A DNA stretch of 64,000 nucleotides from an uncultured Chitinophagaceae bacterium (GTDB lineage: Bacteria; Bacteroidota; Bacteroidia; Chitinophagales; Chitinophagaceae): NCBI GenBank assembly GCA_937900675.1, contig CALCEA010000164.1, positions 26,554 through 90,553 of the forward strand, given 5' to 3'. Position 1 is the first letter of the stretch, and each line of letters opens with the position of its first letter. This document shows positions 1-8,360 of this stretch, piece after piece. The position numbers were made by a program, and so were the translations under genes. Below the pieces are notes generated by a model that saw only the letters and a list, made by a program, of their open reading frames with translations, ran no database searches and was not told the DNA's origin.

Positions 1-1
1 A

Positions 2-574
2 ATGAAAAACTATGCGCAAGCAAGATTTCATTATAAAAAAGCCGTGCATTTAAATCCAGATGATAGCAGATTGTATCAAAAAATTGCTAGTACTTATATG
101 CAAGAAGGGCATTGGGAAATGGCTATCAAACAAATGGAACATGCGCTTCGTATCCACAAGCATATCAATGAGTATTATATACAGTTGGGTGAATGTTATA
201 TGCAACTAGAGCAATATGTTGAAGCGGCTGGCTATTTCGGCACAGTGGTAGCTAATAAGCCAAAGCAAATTGCTGGATGGGAATATTTGATTAGAAGTTT
301 AATGGCCAATAATCAATTAGATGCTGCACTAGAGCAAACCGAATTAGCCTACATGTCTACGCAGGGTAAAACATTATTTATTTATTATAGAAGTGCTATT
401 TTATTTAAAATGGGTAAGTCTAATGAAGGCTTATTACAATTAGAAATGGCATTGTCTAAATCTGCTAAGTGGTTAAATAAATTTGTAAAATTTTATCCAG
501 AGGTAGTGCAGGATACTAAAGTGATGACTTTGCTCAGTCAGTATAAAAAGAGCAAGAAGAGCAAGGGTTCTTGA
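2..574 (+). CDS. TPR-repeat protein, 5' partial
   Basis: The left edge cuts this gene. The ATG at position 2 falls inside a tetratricopeptide array (KAVHLNPDD near residues 14-22), so the real N-terminus lies upstream. About three helical TPR units are visible over residues 3-105, with the usual alternation of Y/A/G and a P near each unit end. A less regular helical region follows, then a basic tail (KKSKKSKGS). TPR arrays are protein-interaction scaffolds, and no catalytic motif is visible. The next gene starts 37 nt downstream behind its own -7 box, so the two may be transcribed separately. The partner protein cannot be inferred. Confidence 0.75.
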   Translation: MKNYAQARFHYKKAVHLNPDDSRLYQKIASTYMQEGHWEMAIKQMEHALRIHKHINEYYIQLGECYMQLEQYVEAAGYFGTVVANKPKQIAGWEYLIRSLMANNQLDAALEQTELAYMSTQGKTLFIYYRSAILFKMGKSNEGLLQLEMALSKSAKWLNKFVKFYPEVVQDTKVMTLLSQYKKSKKSKGS

Positions 575-586
575 TTAATTTTAAAT

Positions 587-594
587 TAACTTTG
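587..594 (+). promoter_or_regulatory. -7 box TAACTTTG, comA-aroE promoter
   Basis: Matches the Bacteroidota -7 consensus TAnnTTTG exactly and lies 17 nt before the comA ATG. No TTTG is visible at the expected -33 spacing, so the call rests on the -7 box and its position. Confidence 0.5.
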
Positions 595-611
595 CAAAAA
601 ATAGCTTAAAC

Positions 612-1373
612 ATGAATTTTAATATCAGTCAAATCCCAGAAAGAACAGCACAGCCTCGTCAACATGGTTTAACAATGGTGATGGATAAGGGTTTAAGTTA
701 TACAGAAGCTGAGAACTTTATTAGTGTGGGTAAGCCACATACAGATATTGTAAAATTGGGATTTGGTACTTCTTTTGTTACCCCTAATTTGAGAAAGAAG
801 ATTGAATTATATCAAAGTCATAATATACCAGTGTATTTTGGTGGAACCTTATTTGAAGCTTTTTTGATTCGTAATCAAATGGACGATTATATTGCTATTT
901 GTAAAGATTATGGTATCAATGTAATTGAAGTGAGTGATGGTTCTATCGAAATTCCACACTCTGAAAAATGTGGTCATATCGAAAAGATTGCCAAGTTTGC
1001 AAAAGTATTAAGTGAAGTGGGTAGCAAAGATGCTGCACATATTATTCCTCCATACAAATGGATTGAATTAATGAGTGCTGAATTAAATGCTGGTGCTTCA
1101 TATGTCATTGCAGAAGCAAGAGAAGCGGGTAATGTAGGTATTTACAGAGGTAGCGGAGAAGTGAGAGAGGGATTAGTGCAAGAGATTCTTACAAAGATAC
1201 CTGCTGAAAAAATTATTTGGGAAGCCCCACAAAAAGCACAGCAATTATATTTCTTAGAATTGATTGGTTGTAATGTAAACTTGGGTAATATCGCCCCTTC
1301 TGAAATTATCCCATTAGAAGCTATGAGAATTGGCTTAAGAGGAGATACTTTCCATTTATATTTAAACAAATAA
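612..1373 (+). CDS. comA: Phosphosulfolactate synthase (ComA family)
   Basis: 253 aa TIM-barrel enzyme. Family members add sulfite to phosphoenolpyruvate to give (R)-phosphosulfolactate. This is the first step of coenzyme M synthesis in methanogens and of sulfolactate synthesis in some bacteria. Family hallmarks visible are DIVKLGFGTSF (about residues 45-55), PVYFGGTLFE, GINVIEVSDGSIEI and the C-terminal IIWEAPQK, with the length expected for the family. The ATG follows a -7 box at 587-594. The stop overlaps the aroE ATG (TAATG), implying translational coupling. Coenzyme M is not expected in Bacteroidota. A role in sulfolactate or sulfonate, perhaps sulfonolipid, metabolism is inference. No other sulfonate gene is in the window. 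Confidence 0.85.
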   Translation: MNFNISQIPERTAQPRQHGLTMVMDKGLSYTEAENFISVGKPHTDIVKLGFGTSFVTPNLRKKIELYQSHNIPVYFGGTLFEAFLIRNQMDDYIAICKDYGINVIEVSDGSIEIPHSEKCGHIEKIAKFAKVLSEVGSKDAAHIIPPYKWIELMSAELNAGASYVIAEAREAGNVGIYRGSGEVREGLVQEILTKIPAEKIIWEAPQKAQQLYFLELIGCNVNLGNIAPSEIIPLEAMRIGLRGDTFHLYLNK

Positions 1374-2128
1374 TGGAACGCAGGTTTGGCCTCATAGGAT
1401 TTCCATTATCTCATTCCTTTTCAAAAGGATTTTTTGCAGAGAAGTTTGCGAAAGAAAATATTGCCAATACGCAATATGAAAATTATCCTATTGAATCTAT
1501 TGATCAATTCAAGCAATTGTGGGAAATTGTCCCGCAGTTAGAAGGAATCAATATTACTATTCCACACAAGAAAGCAGTTATTCCTTTTTTAGATCATCCT
1601 TCTTCTGTTGTCAAAGCTATAAATGCTTGTAATTGCATTCGCAAATACAAAGGACAATTGTATGGTTATAATACCGATGTGATTGGTTTTGAAAAATCTT
1701 TAAAACCCTTCTTACAACCCTATCATCAAAAAGCTTTGATATTAGGAACAGGAGGTGCCGCAGCGGCGGTGGCTTGGGTGCTTCAAAAATTAGGTATCTC
1801 TTTTAAATATGTTTCAAGGTCTTCCAAATTAGAAGAGGTAATAAGTTATGAGGCATTGAACAATACAATTTTACAAGAACATCTTTTGATCATCAATACT
1901 AGTCCAGTAGGCATGTATCCTCATGTGAATGAAGCGCCTGCTTTGAATTATGAAGCACTAACCGATAAGCATCATTTGTATGATTTAATTTATAATCCTG
2001 CTGAAACTTTATTTTTAACAAAAGGGAAGGAGCGTGGTGCAAGTATTCAAAATGGTTTAGAAATGTTGCATTTGCAAGCTGAAGCCAGTTGGGAAATTTG
2101 GAATAGTGAAAAGCCCTTGGTACAATAA
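1373..2128 (+). CDS. aroE: Shikimate dehydrogenase AroE
   Basis: 251 aa. Reduces 3-dehydroshikimate to shikimate with NADPH in the chorismate pathway. Visible signatures are the substrate-binding SHSFSKGFF (residues 13-21), NITIPHKK with the catalytic Lys, NTDVIGF, the Rossmann loop GTGGAAAAVAWVL and NTSPVGMYP. Slightly shorter than the E. coli enzyme (about 270 aa), as is common in Bacteroidota. The start overlaps the comA stop by one base, so translation is probably coupled. It faces rdgB convergently across 32 nt with no clear terminator. Why a shikimate gene is paired with a sulfolactate-type enzyme is not evident; both pathways draw on phosphoenolpyruvate. Confidence 0.95.
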   Translation: MERRFGLIGFPLSHSFSKGFFAEKFAKENIANTQYENYPIESIDQFKQLWEIVPQLEGINITIPHKKAVIPFLDHPSSVVKAINACNCIRKYKGQLYGYNTDVIGFEKSLKPFLQPYHQKALILGTGGAAAAVAWVLQKLGISFKYVSRSSKLEEVISYEALNNTILQEHLLIINTSPVGMYPHVNEAPALNYEALTDKHHLYDLIYNPAETLFLTKGKERGASIQNGLEMLHLQAEASWEIWNSEKPLVQ

Positions 2129-2160
2129 TTCTTAGTACAATAAAAATGCTTTCTTAAATT

Positions 2161-2745
2161 TTATTGTTTCCTTAAAAATTCAAAAAGTTGTGTAACTGCT
2201 TTTTGTCTGTGACTAAATCTATTTTTTTCTTCCATATTCATTTCAGCAAAACTTTTATTGGAACCTTCTGGAACAAAAATAGGATCATAGCCAAACCCTT
2301 TTTCTCCTTGCATACTTATGGAGATATGGCCTTTGCATATTCCTTCAAAATAATATGTTTGACCTTCCCAAATTAAACAGATGACAGTTCTAAATTGTGC
2401 CTGTCTATTTTCAACATTTTTGAGTTGATCTAAAACCTTATCAATATTGGCTTGAAAGTTTCTATCCTCACCCGCATACCTTGCACTTTTCACGCCAGGT
2501 GCTCCATTCAGTGCTTCAATTTCTAATCCAGTGTCTTCACTGAAACAATTGGTCTTGGTAATATTGAAAATAGTTTGCGCTTTTTCTAAAGCATTTTCAT
2601 TCAGTGTATAATGTGGTTCTGGAATATCTATATCAATACCTGCAGACTTCATATCAATAATCGAAAAATCTGGTCCAACCAAGGATTGGATTTCTGCAAT
2701 TTTATGGGCGTTATTGGTAGCGAAAATTAATGTATACATATGCAA
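2161..2745 (-). CDS. rdgB: XTP/dITP pyrophosphatase RdgB/HAM1
   Basis: 194 aa, standard family length. Hydrolyses non-canonical purine NTPs (dITP, XTP) to monophosphates and so cleans the nucleotide pool. Motifs are the N-terminal ATNNAHKIAEI, SEDTGLEIEALNGAPGV with the metal and substrate acidic residues, SARYAG, and the C-terminal GYDPIFVPEG and FSHRQKA. Its start lies 3 nt after the stop of the upstream reverse-strand gene (2749-3306), so the two form an operon. Cytoplasmic. The chosen ATG gives MHMYTLIFATNN; the internal second Met is an equally plausible start. Confidence 0.95.
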   Translation of the reverse strand: MHMYTLIFATNNAHKIAEIQSLVGPDFSIIDMKSAGIDIDIPEPHYTLNENALEKAQTIFNITKTNCFSEDTGLEIEALNGAPGVKSARYAGEDRNFQANIDKVLDQLKNVENRQAQFRTVICLIWEGQTYYFEGICKGHISISMQGEKGFGYDPIFVPEGSNKSFAEMNMEEKNRFSHRQKAVTQLFEFLRKQ

Positions 2746-2748
2746 AAA

Positions 2749-3306
2749 TTACAGCTCAAATATTTTCTTTAATACTGTCCAAAGTTTTGCTTTTTCTTGC
2801 TTTGCTTCAACACCTGTTCCTTGCATAGTGGATAGTGAATTGCTAAATAAAATATGCGTATCTCCTAATTGAGTTACTTTATACAAAGTATTAGGAAGTT
2901 TAACTTTTAATTGAGTTGCATCCACTGCAAAAGAGATGAGTAGGGTGGATGGGTATTCTTGTAAAATTTGATGAAGACCAACGGGTTGTTTGCCCAAATT
3001 AATCAATGCAATATCTGCGATGGTTAATCTACATGCATTTAATATAGAAGTCAATAAAATAAAATCTGATTCATTCAAGTGAACAGAGTTTGGATCATTC
3101 ACTACCACGGTGATTTTTTTATGATGTTCCCCTAAAGATTTGATAGGCCCTTCCCAAGTTTCTTGTTTAATTACCTCCTTTTTATCTTCTACAACTGGTT
3201 GAACAAAATTGGTTGTTGTAGTAGGGATATCCTCAATAACCACAAGGCTCTCCTTATAGAGATTAACTATATCGGCTGCAGAAAGTTGGGTATTTTCGGT
3301 ATTCAT
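2749..3306 (-). CDS. Unrecognised conserved-looking protein, 185 aa
   Basis: I do not recognise this family. The first 60 residues are low-complexity (TTTTNFVQPVVEDKKEV) and probably disordered. Residues 65-185 look like one small alpha/beta domain: KKITVVVNDP, a predicted helix SDFILLTSILNACRLTI, a strand ADIALINLG, then STLLISFAVDA and DTHILFSNSL. There is no signal peptide, membrane segment or Cys cluster, so it is probably cytoplasmic. It is the first gene of a two-gene unit with rdgB, 3 nt apart, which hints weakly at a nucleotide or DNA-replication link. The helix-strand layout vaguely recalls accessory polymerase subunits, but no diagnostic motif supports that. Confidence 0.7.
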   Translation of the reverse strand: MNTENTQLSAADIVNLYKESLVVIEDIPTTTTNFVQPVVEDKKEVIKQETWEGPIKSLGEHHKKITVVVNDPNSVHLNESDFILLTSILNACRLTIADIALINLGKQPVGLHQILQEYPSTLLISFAVDATQLKVKLPNTLYKVTQLGDTHILFSNSLSTMQGTGVEAKQEKAKLWTVLKKIFEL

Positions 3307-3414
3307 AAAATGGAAAATTAAATGAATTAGACCAATAAGAAAAATAACACTTGTAAGTCTTTAATTTTTGTCGTTTCTTTGTGCTCAATATTGATACATT
3401 TAAATAGTTAGTTT

Positions 3415-4476
3415 ATGTCAACTCCAGTGATTCCAGTAATCAAAAACACAGCACCTAAATTGCCAACTTACAACATGAAGGAAATTGCATTCGGGAAAAA
3501 TTTTACCGATCATATGTTGGTGGCAGATTATGAAAATGGAGAATGGAAAAATGTTGTCATTAAACCTTATGAGCCTTTACAATTAGATCCATCTTGTGCA
3601 ACCTTGCATTATGGTCAAACCATTTTTGAAGGAATCAAAGCTTTTAAAAATGAGAAAGATGAAGTGGTAATTTTTAGACCAGATCAAAACTTTATTCGTT
3701 TCAATAAATCTGCAGAGCGTATGCAAATGCCTGCTGTACCAGAATGGTTATTCATGGATGGTATGAAACAATTAATTGATATTGAAAGAGGTTGGATTCC
3801 TAATTTACCTGAATGTTCTTTATATATCAGACCTTTTATGATTGCAACTGATCCTTTCTTAGGAGTAAGACCTTCGCAAACATATAAGTTCATGATTATT
3901 CTTGGACCAAGTGGTGCATATTTTTCTGCACCAATGAAAATTTTAATTGAACAACATTATACGCGTGCAACTCCAGGTGGTGTTGGCTTTGCAAAGAATG
4001 GAGGAAATTACGGAGGTAGTTTATTTCCTGTATCATTAGCACAACAAAAAGGTTTTGATCAAGTATTGTGGACAGATGCTATCGAACATAAATATGTAGA
4101 AGAAGTGGGTATGATGAATGTGATGTTCGTGATAGATGGAAAAGTGATTACTCCAAGTGTAGATAGAGGAACTGTATTAAAAGGAGTTACTAGAGCAAGC
4201 TCCATTATTTTATTGAGAGATATGGGCTATGAAGTAGAAGAAAGAAATTTATCAGTAGCAGAAATTGTGGATGCACATAAGAAAGGATTATTCCAAGAAG
4301 TATTTGGGGTAGGTACCGCAGCTGTGGTTTCTTATATTTCAAGATTGTCTCATGGTGATTATCATATGGATTTTGACATGGAGGCATTAAAAGTAGCCCC
4401 AGCACTTAAAAAACACCTGAATGATATTAGAATGGGCAATGTACCAGATAAATATAATTGGTTGATGCATATCTAG
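3415..4476 (+). CDS. ilvE: Branched-chain amino acid aminotransferase
   Basis: 353 aa fold-type IV PLP aminotransferase of the longer BCAT type. Transfers amino groups between Leu/Ile/Val and 2-oxoglutarate. Visible are LHYGQTIFEGIKAFK near residues 63-77, the PLP-binding Lys in FAKNGGNYGGS (about K194), and EVGMMNVMFVIDG. The 5' region (3307-3414) divides it from the divergent reverse-strand pair. A loose TACATTTA lies at 3395-3402 but TTTG spacing is poor, so I do not call a promoter. It is transcribed toward rpsL, which has its own promoter, so the two are probably separate units. Confidence 0.95.
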   Translation: MSTPVIPVIKNTAPKLPTYNMKEIAFGKNFTDHMLVADYENGEWKNVVIKPYEPLQLDPSCATLHYGQTIFEGIKAFKNEKDEVVIFRPDQNFIRFNKSAERMQMPAVPEWLFMDGMKQLIDIERGWIPNLPECSLYIRPFMIATDPFLGVRPSQTYKFMIILGPSGAYFSAPMKILIEQHYTRATPGGVGFAKNGGNYGGSLFPVSLAQQKGFDQVLWTDAIEHKYVEEVGMMNVMFVIDGKVITPSVDRGTVLKGVTRASSIILLRDMGYEVEERNLSVAEIVDAHKKGLFQEVFGVGTAAVVSYISRLSHGDYHMDFDMEALKVAPALKKHLNDIRMGNVPDKYNWLMHI

Positions 4477-4556
4477 TACAAAACATTGGTAAACAGCCAT
4501 TTACGACCCCTAACAGATTTATTTATGGGCTTTTTTCAAAAATAGCCAATAAACAT

Positions 4557-4587
4557 TTTGGGAATTCGTTTACAGGCATTACCTTTG
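4557..4587 (+). promoter_or_regulatory. rpsL promoter, TTTG-N19-TACCTTTG
   Basis: Textbook Bacteroidota sigma-ABfr-type promoter: TTTG at 4557-4560, a 19-nt spacer and TACCTTTG at 4580-4587, 46 nt before rpsL. The 15 nt at 4574-4588 recur identically at the rpsJ promoter (8011-8025). The bases after the box are GC-rich (CCGTCCG). Confidence 0.85.
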
Positions 4588-4633
4588 CCGTCCGAATTTT
4601 TTATAACCAGAATTGAACAAAACAGCATAATAA

Positions 4634-5014
4634 ATGCCTACTATTCAACAATTAGTGAGAAAAGGCCGTGAGATCATCAGGGCTAAAAGTAAATCAAGAG
4701 CTTTGGATGCATGTCCTCAGCGTCGTGGTGTATGTACAAGAGTTTATACTACAACTCCTAAAAAGCCAAACTCTGCGTTACGTAAAGTAGCGAAAGTGCG
4801 TTTGACTAATAAGATTGAAGTAATCGCTTATATCCCAGGTGAAGGTCATAACTTACAAGAGCACAGTATCGTTTTGATTCGTGGTGGTCGTGTGAAAGAC
4901 TTACCAGGTGTGCGTTACCATATTGTTCGTGGTAGTTTGGATACTGCTGGTGTTAAAGACCGTAAGCAGTCTCGTTCTAAGTATGGTACTAAGAAAGAAA
5001 AAGCAAAAAAATAA
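4634..5014 (+). CDS. rpsL: 30S ribosomal protein S12
   Basis: 126 aa. S12 sits at the decoding centre and helps select cognate tRNA. The N-terminal [12 protein letters not shown] and the core loop [15 protein letters not shown] match the family, including the Lys positions that influence streptomycin response, which appear wild type. Length is standard. First gene of rpsL-rpsG-fusA, preceded by a consensus promoter at 4557-4587 and a 46-nt leader. rpsG follows 26 nt downstream in the order expected for the str operon. The basic C-terminal tail ([11 protein letters not shown]) is typical. Confidence 0.98.
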   Translation: MPTIQQLVRKGREIIRAKSKSRALDACPQRRGVCTRVYTTTPKKPNSALRKVAKVRLTNKIEVIAYIPGEGHNLQEHSIVLIRGGRVKDLPGVRYHIVRGSLDTAGVKDRKQSRSKYGTKKEKAKK

Positions 5015-5040
5015 TAACAACTCATTAATATTCGACTGAC

Positions 5041-5508
5041 ATGCGTAAAGCACAACCTAAAAAGATTCCATTAGCACCAGATCCTCGTTTTAACGATAAA
5101 TTGGTTACTCGTTTTATCAATAACATTATGTTAGATGGTAAAAAGACTACAGCTTTCAATATTTTCTATGATGCATTAGACAAAGTGAGCAAATTCACTG
5201 GAGAAGATGGATATGAAATGTGGAAGAAAGCAGTAGCTAATGTTACTCCTGCTGTAGAAGTTCGTAGCCGTCGTATTGGTGGTGCAACTTTCCAAATTCC
5301 TTCAGAAGTTCGTCCTGACAGAAAGATTTCTTTAAGTATGAAGTGGTTAGTTCGTTACAGCCGTGAGCGTAATGGTAAGACAATGGCAGACAAGTTAGCG
5401 AACGAGATCATCGCAGCTACAAAAGGTGAAGGTGCAGCTTTCAAAAAGAAAGAAGATGTTCACCGTATGGCAGAAGCCAACAAGGCTTTCTCTCACTTCA
5501 AAGTGTAA
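5041..5508 (+). CDS. rpsG: 30S ribosomal protein S7
   Basis: 155 aa, standard length. Primary binder of the 16S rRNA 3' major domain; organises the 30S head near the E site. The family core [30 protein letters not shown] and RPDRK is present, with the C-terminal [13 protein letters not shown]. Follows rpsL by 26 nt and ends 28 nt before a Rho-independent terminator (5537-5563), so the rpsL-rpsG message can stop here while fusA is reinitiated from its own promoter. Confidence 0.98.
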   Translation: MRKAQPKKIPLAPDPRFNDKLVTRFINNIMLDGKKTTAFNIFYDALDKVSKFTGEDGYEMWKKAVANVTPAVEVRSRRIGGATFQIPSEVRPDRKISLSMKWLVRYSRERNGKTMADKLANEIIAATKGEGAAFKKKEDVHRMAEANKAFSHFKV

Positions 5509-5536
5509 GGATCATTTAATTGATTTAAATTTATAC

Positions 5537-5563
5537 AAAACCCCATTTATTTGGGGTTTTTTG
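5537..5563 (+). terminator. Rho-independent terminator after rpsG
   Basis: AAAACCCCA pairs with TGGGGTTTT around a 6-nt loop, followed by a short T tract. The tail abuts the -33 element of the fusA promoter, so termination and reinitiation are packed together. Confidence 0.75.
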
Positions 5564-5593
5564 TTTGTTCAATCACTTATATCATTAACTTTG
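5564..5593 (+). promoter_or_regulatory. fusA promoter, TTTG-N18-TAACTTTG
   Basis: TTTG at 5564-5567, 18-nt spacer, TAACTTTG at 5586-5593, 37 nt before fusA. GC-rich bases (CGCCTCGG) follow the box. Sits directly behind the rpsG terminator, giving EF-G independent expression. Confidence 0.8.
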
Positions 5594-5630
5594 CGCCTCG
5601 GAATTTAGACTAAAAAATAAACAAATTAAT

Positions 5631-7784
5631 ATGGCGGACTTAAGACTACAAAGAAACTTTGGTATTGCAGCCCACATTGATGCGGGTAAAACAACTACCA
5701 CTGAGCGTATTTTACGTTACACAGGTATGATTCACAAAATTGGTGAAGTACACGATGGTGGTGCTACCACTGACTGGATGGAGCAAGAAAAAGAAAGAGG
5801 TATTACAATTACTTCTGCAGCGGTGTCTTGTCAATGGCAGTTCCCAACAGTATTAGGTAAGCCTGATGCAAATACAAAGAATTATTATTTCAACATTATC
5901 GATACTCCAGGTCACGTGGACTTTACTGTAGAGGTAGAGCGTTCTATGCGTGTATTGGATGGTTTGATCGCGTTGTTCTCTGCAGTGGATGGTGTAGAAC
6001 CTCAATCAGAAACAGTATGGCGTCAAGCAAACCGTTATAAAGTTCCTCGTATTGGTTTCGTTAACAAAATGGACCGTGCGGGTGCTGACTTCTTAATGGT
6101 GGTAAACCAAGTAAGAGAAATGTTAGGTGCTAAAGCGGTGCCTTTACAATTACCAATTGGTGCTGAAGATAATTTCAAAGGCGTGGTGGATTTAATTAAA
6201 ATGAAAGGTATCATGTGGGATGATGCTACAGAAGGTATGACTTATGTAGAAGTTCCTGTACCAGATGATATGAAAGAAGATGTGGATTACTGGAGAGCTC
6301 AATTAATTGAAGCGGTTGCTGAATATGATGATAAGTTAATGGAGAAGTTTTTTGAAAATCCAGATTCAATTTCTGAAGATGAGGTGCATGAAGCGATCCG
6401 TAAAGCTTGTATCGATTTAAGTATCGTTCCAATGATGTGTGGATCTTCATTCAAAAATAAAGGTGTACAAACAGCATTAGATGCAGTTTGTCGTTACTTG
6501 CCTTCACCAGTAGATGTAGAAGATACAGAAGGTACAGACCCAGATACAGGTGAGAAGATCACTCGTAAACCAAATGCAAAAGAACCATTCTCTGCATTGG
6601 CATTCAAAATTATGACAGATCCATTCGTAGGTCGTTTAGCGTTCTTCAGATGTTATTCTGGTCACTTAGATGCAGGTTCTTATGTAAGAAATGTGCGAAG
6701 TGGTAAGAACGAGCGTATCTCTCGTATCATGAAAATGTTTGCGAACAAACAAAACCCAATCGACTTTATCGAAGCAGGTGATATCGCAGCAGCTGTAGGT
6801 TTCAAAGAAATTAAAACAGGAGATACATTATGTGATGAGAATCACTTAATCGTATTGGAGAATATGTTTATTCCAGAACCAGTTATCTCTGTAGCTGTTG
6901 AGCCTAAGACGCAAGCAGACGTAGATAAAATGGGTATGGCTATTGCAAAATTAGTAGAGGAAGATCCTACCTTAAGAGTAAAGACTGATGAAGACACTGG
7001 TCAAACAATCTTATCTGGTATGGGTGAATTACACTTAGAAATTATCGTTGACCGTATGCGTCGTGAATTCAAAGTGGAAATCAACCAAGGTAATCCTCAG
7101 GTAGCATATAAAGAAGCATTCGGAACAACTATCGAGCACAGAGAAGTATTGAAAAAGCAATCTGGTGGTCGTGGTAAGTTCGCAGATATTCAATTCTCTA
7201 TTGGACCAGCTGACGAAGAGTGGTTAAAAGAGAATGGAGATAAGAAAGCTTTCCAATTTGTAAACGATTTATTTGGTGGATCTATCCCTAAGGAATTCGT
7301 TCCAGCAATTACTAAAGGTTTCGAAACAGCAATGTCTACAGGTGTTTTAGCTGGTTTCCCAGTGAACAACATGAAGATCCGCGTATTTGATGGTTCTTAC
7401 CACGATGTGGATTCTGACGCAATGTCTTTTGAATTGTGTGCTAAAGCTGGTTTCAGAACTGCAGGTAAAAAAGCGAAGCCTACATTATTAGAACCAATCA
7501 TGAAAGTGGAAGTAGTAACTCCTGACCAATACATGGGTGACGTTACAGGTGATTTGAACCGTCGTCGTGGTATGTTAGAAGGTATGGATAGCCGTGGTAA
7601 CTTACAAGTTATCAAAGCAAAAGTTCCATTGAGTGAAATGTTCGGATATGTAACTCAATTGCGTTCATTAAGCTCTGGTCGTGCAACTTCAACTATGGAG
7701 TTCAGCCACTATTCTCCAGCACCAAACAATATTGCTGAGGAAGTAATGGCTAAGAACAAGGGCCGTATCAAGGATGAGGAATAG
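5631..7784 (+). CDS. fusA: Elongation factor G
   Basis: 717 aa translocase GTPase. Drives tRNA-mRNA movement after peptide transfer and works with RRF in recycling. The GTPase motifs are intact: AHIDAGKT (residues 14-21), the switch-I region [16 protein letters not shown] and NKMD. Domains II to V follow, with [18 protein letters not shown] in domain III and a conserved C-terminal [17 protein letters not shown]. Length matches bacterial EF-G I rather than the drug-resistance paralogues. It has its own promoter (5564-5593) and ends 60 nt before a strong palindromic terminator. No tuf gene follows; rpsJ comes next under a separate promoter. Confidence 0.98.
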   Translation: MADLRLQRNFGIAAHIDAGKTTTTERILRYTGMIHKIGEVHDGGATTDWMEQEKERGITITSAAVSCQWQFPTVLGKPDANTKNYYFNIIDTPGHVDFTVEVERSMRVLDGLIALFSAVDGVEPQSETVWRQANRYKVPRIGFVNKMDRAGADFLMVVNQVREMLGAKAVPLQLPIGAEDNFKGVVDLIKMKGIMWDDATEGMTYVEVPVPDDMKEDVDYWRAQLIEAVAEYDDKLMEKFFENPDSISEDEVHEAIRKACIDLSIVPMMCGSSFKNKGVQTALDAVCRYLPSPVDVEDTEGTDPDTGEKITRKPNAKEPFSALAFKIMTDPFVGRLAFFRCYSGHLDAGSYVRNVRSGKNERISRIMKMFANKQNPIDFIEAGDIAAAVGFKEIKTGDTLCDENHLIVLENMFIPEPVISVAVEPKTQADVDKMGMAIAKLVEEDPTLRVKTDEDTGQTILSGMGELHLEIIVDRMRREFKVEINQGNPQVAYKEAFGTTIEHREVLKKQSGGRGKFADIQFSIGPADEEWLKENGDKKAFQFVNDLFGGSIPKEFVPAITKGFETAMSTGVLAGFPVNNMKIRVFDGSYHDVDSDAMSFELCAKAGFRTAGKKAKPTLLEPIMKVEVVTPDQYMGDVTGDLNRRRGMLEGMDSRGNLQVIKAKVPLSEMFGYVTQLRSLSSGRATSTMEFSHYSPAPNNIAEEVMAKNKGRIKDEE

Positions 7785-7844
7785 TCAATTTTTCTCAGCC
7801 TTTATTAAAAATTTAAAGGCCTCGAAAAACTTACTCTAATGATA

Positions 7845-7882
7845 TTAAAAATCCTTCCTGAAATTTCAGGAAGGATTTTTAA
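7845..7882. terminator. Perfect 38-bp palindromic terminator
   Basis: 19-bp arms form an uninterrupted inverted repeat (core CCTTCCTGAAA / TTTCAGGAAGG), flanked by A5 and T5 so it can work on either strand. It closes the fusA unit. The rest of 7785-8054 is AT-rich and holds the rpsJ promoter. Confidence 0.85.
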
Positions 7883-7992
7883 GTTTAAGTAATTAGTAAT
7901 CAATTACTTAAGTAAAACGGAGGGGGTTTTTTCTTGAGCCAAAAGGGGAGGATAAATTATTTTCAAAAAAAATGAAAAAAAGCACAATATTT

Positions 7993-8024
7993 CTTGAATG
8001 TTAGGTTACAAGGCATTACCTTTG
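7993..8024 (+). promoter_or_regulatory. rpsJ (S10 operon) promoter
   Basis: TACCTTTG at 8017-8024, 30 nt before rpsJ. A degenerate -33 (CTTG at 7993-7996) lies 20 nt upstream. The 15-nt segment 8011-8025 is identical to one at the rpsL promoter. Confidence 0.75.
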
Positions 8025-8054
8025 CAACCCCAAGATAATTTGGAAAAATAAGCT

Positions 8055-8360
8055 ATGTCTCAGAGAATTAGAATAAAATTACAGTCTTACGATCACAACT
8101 TAGTAGATAAGTCTGCAGAGAAAATCGTAAAAACAGTTCGCAGTACAGGTGCAGTAGTAACTGGTCCTATTCCTTTGCCTACACACAAACGCATTTTTAC
8201 TGTGTTACGTTCACCACACGTTAATAAGAAAAGTCGTGAGCAGTTCCAATTAGCTACGCACAAGCGTTTATTGGATATCTACACTTCTTCTTCTAAAACA
8301 GTTGATGCCTTAAGTAAGTTAGACTTACCTTCTGGTGTTGAAGTGGAGATCAAAGCATAA
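8055..8360 (+). CDS. rpsJ: 30S ribosomal protein S10
   Basis: 101 aa. S10 is in the 30S head and, in other bacteria, doubles as NusE in antitermination of rRNA transcription. The motif [19 protein letters not shown] and the N-terminal [16 protein letters not shown] are diagnostic. First gene of the S10-spc operon behind a -7 box at 8017-8024. Unlike the tightly packed genes that follow, it is separated from rplC by 249 nt of structured sequence, so rpsJ may be expressed or regulated apart from the rest. Confidence 0.98.
   Translation: MSQRIRIKLQSYDHNLVDKSAEKIVKTVRSTGAVVTGPIPLPTHKRIFTVLRSPHVNKKSREQFQLATHKRLLDIYTSSSKTVDALSKLDLPSGVEVEIKA

Noticed and set aside
2749..3306. Assignment of the unknown gene as a DNA polymerase III accessory subunit
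   Set aside because: Only a vague helix-strand resemblance; no diagnostic residues seen.
4495..4536. Possible terminator after ilvE (AGCCAT...ATGGGCT then T6)
   Set aside because: The stem is short, has a bulge and encloses a 24-nt loop, so it is too weak to call.
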